From Rhabditophanes sp. KR3021 (lineage: Eukaryota > Nematoda > Chromadorea > Rhabditida > Alloionematidae): a stretch of DNA of 64,000 nucleotides. The position numbers and the translations under genes are program-made. Shown here piece by piece: positions 63,648 through 64,000 of this stretch. Below the pieces are notes generated by a model that saw only the letters and a program-made list of their open reading frames with translations, had not been told where the DNA came from and ran no database searches. Each line of letters opens with the position of its first letter. The stretch's first letter is position 1. The stretch spans positions 1,984,001-2,048,000 of the forward strand of contig CAUJLY010000002.1 in NCBI GenBank assembly GCA_963281155.1, given 5' to 3'.

Positions 63648-64000
63648 TTTAGATCTTTCGTAACTATATCAGTAATATTAAAAAATCGTATTAGTCATAA
63701 AAATTGCTCCTTTAATTGTTTATAAAAAAGGGTCTCACAAAAATGAAAGCCCACAATATAATATTATCTTCGCCAATGTAATAATAAAACTACCCCCACA
63801 AATATGTGTATATTTAACATATTTATAATTTTATTTAACCAACCATATCTAGTGTACAAAAATAGCTTCTCAACAAAAGAGAAAAGTAATATTTTTATTA
63901 TCATATATAATTTAACAAGAGCCAGAGTTTAAAACTGAGTAAGGTTGTGTGAAAAATGATACATTATAAAAAGAAATTCTGCTAACATATTTGTCATCTT
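63648..64000. other. 3' flank of the last gene
   Basis: 353 bp, AT-rich, no feature seen apart from the 3' end of the secreted-protein gene. Confidence 0.6.

Noticed and set aside
1..64000. tRNA, rRNA or CRISPR features
   Set aside because: I looked for the T-loop consensus, rRNA-like GC-rich blocks and regular short repeats and found none.

Overview
The window is nuclear DNA from a nematode. The protein-coding genes are animal genes with worm-type features: R7-type RGS protein, EED/MES-6, MCRS1, TMEM39, a DEG/ENaC channel, Gemin6, an SH2 tyrosine kinase of the Fes/Fer type and nematode-type secreted proteins. Most introns are 40-60 bp, many start codons sit just behind an isolated T-rich AG (a likely trans-splice acceptor), intergenic DNA is AT-rich, and the genes are dense on both strands. 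I cannot name the genus.

Layout. 1-9.2 kb: 3' part of an egl-10-like gene, a Tudor-like gene, an mcrs-1-like gene and the mitochondrial ATP synthase alpha gene. 9.8-21 kb: GRDP/DUF1399 protein, a zinc-finger remnant, an EGF-like membrane protein, a nucleotide-sugar transporter, a DEG/ENaC channel, a Gemin6-like protein, a DDX27-type helicase and RhoGDI. 22-31 kb: a small secreted protein, TMEM39 and two tandem MFS transporters. 31-35.4 kb: an intronless leucine-rich gene, a small coiled-coil gene and a complete Tc1/mariner-type transposon with perfect 37-bp ends. 35.9-46.3 kb: SAC1 phosphatase, EED, a 2-oxodicarboxylate carrier, an SLC17 transporter, a cyanase and a choline/ethanolamine kinase. 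46.4-64 kb: two small heat-shock proteins, an SH2 kinase, a flavin amine oxidase with a mucin-like tail, a divergent globin and a secreted cysteine-rich protein.

The genes are mostly housekeeping or signalling genes and do not form one pathway. The clearest structure not explained by ordinary gene annotation is in the long introns. Every intron longer than about 350 bp (eight introns in seven genes) holds coding-like sequence on the strand opposite to its host gene. Seven of these are broken by stops or frameshifts; one, inside TMEM39, is intact. At least two share an N-terminal plan with an intron at the same place, so they look like relics of accessory gene families that survive only in antisense orientation inside introns.

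Other notable points: a GC-AG intron next to a 22-base exon in the ATP synthase alpha gene and a second probable GC-AG intron in the helicase gene; three otherwise intact genes (EGF-like, SAC1, amine oxidase) whose reading frame must advance by one base; and a cyanase, an enzyme best known from bacteria, fungi and plants, that here carries a normal intron. I saw no tRNA, rRNA, CRISPR array or prokaryotic sequence.
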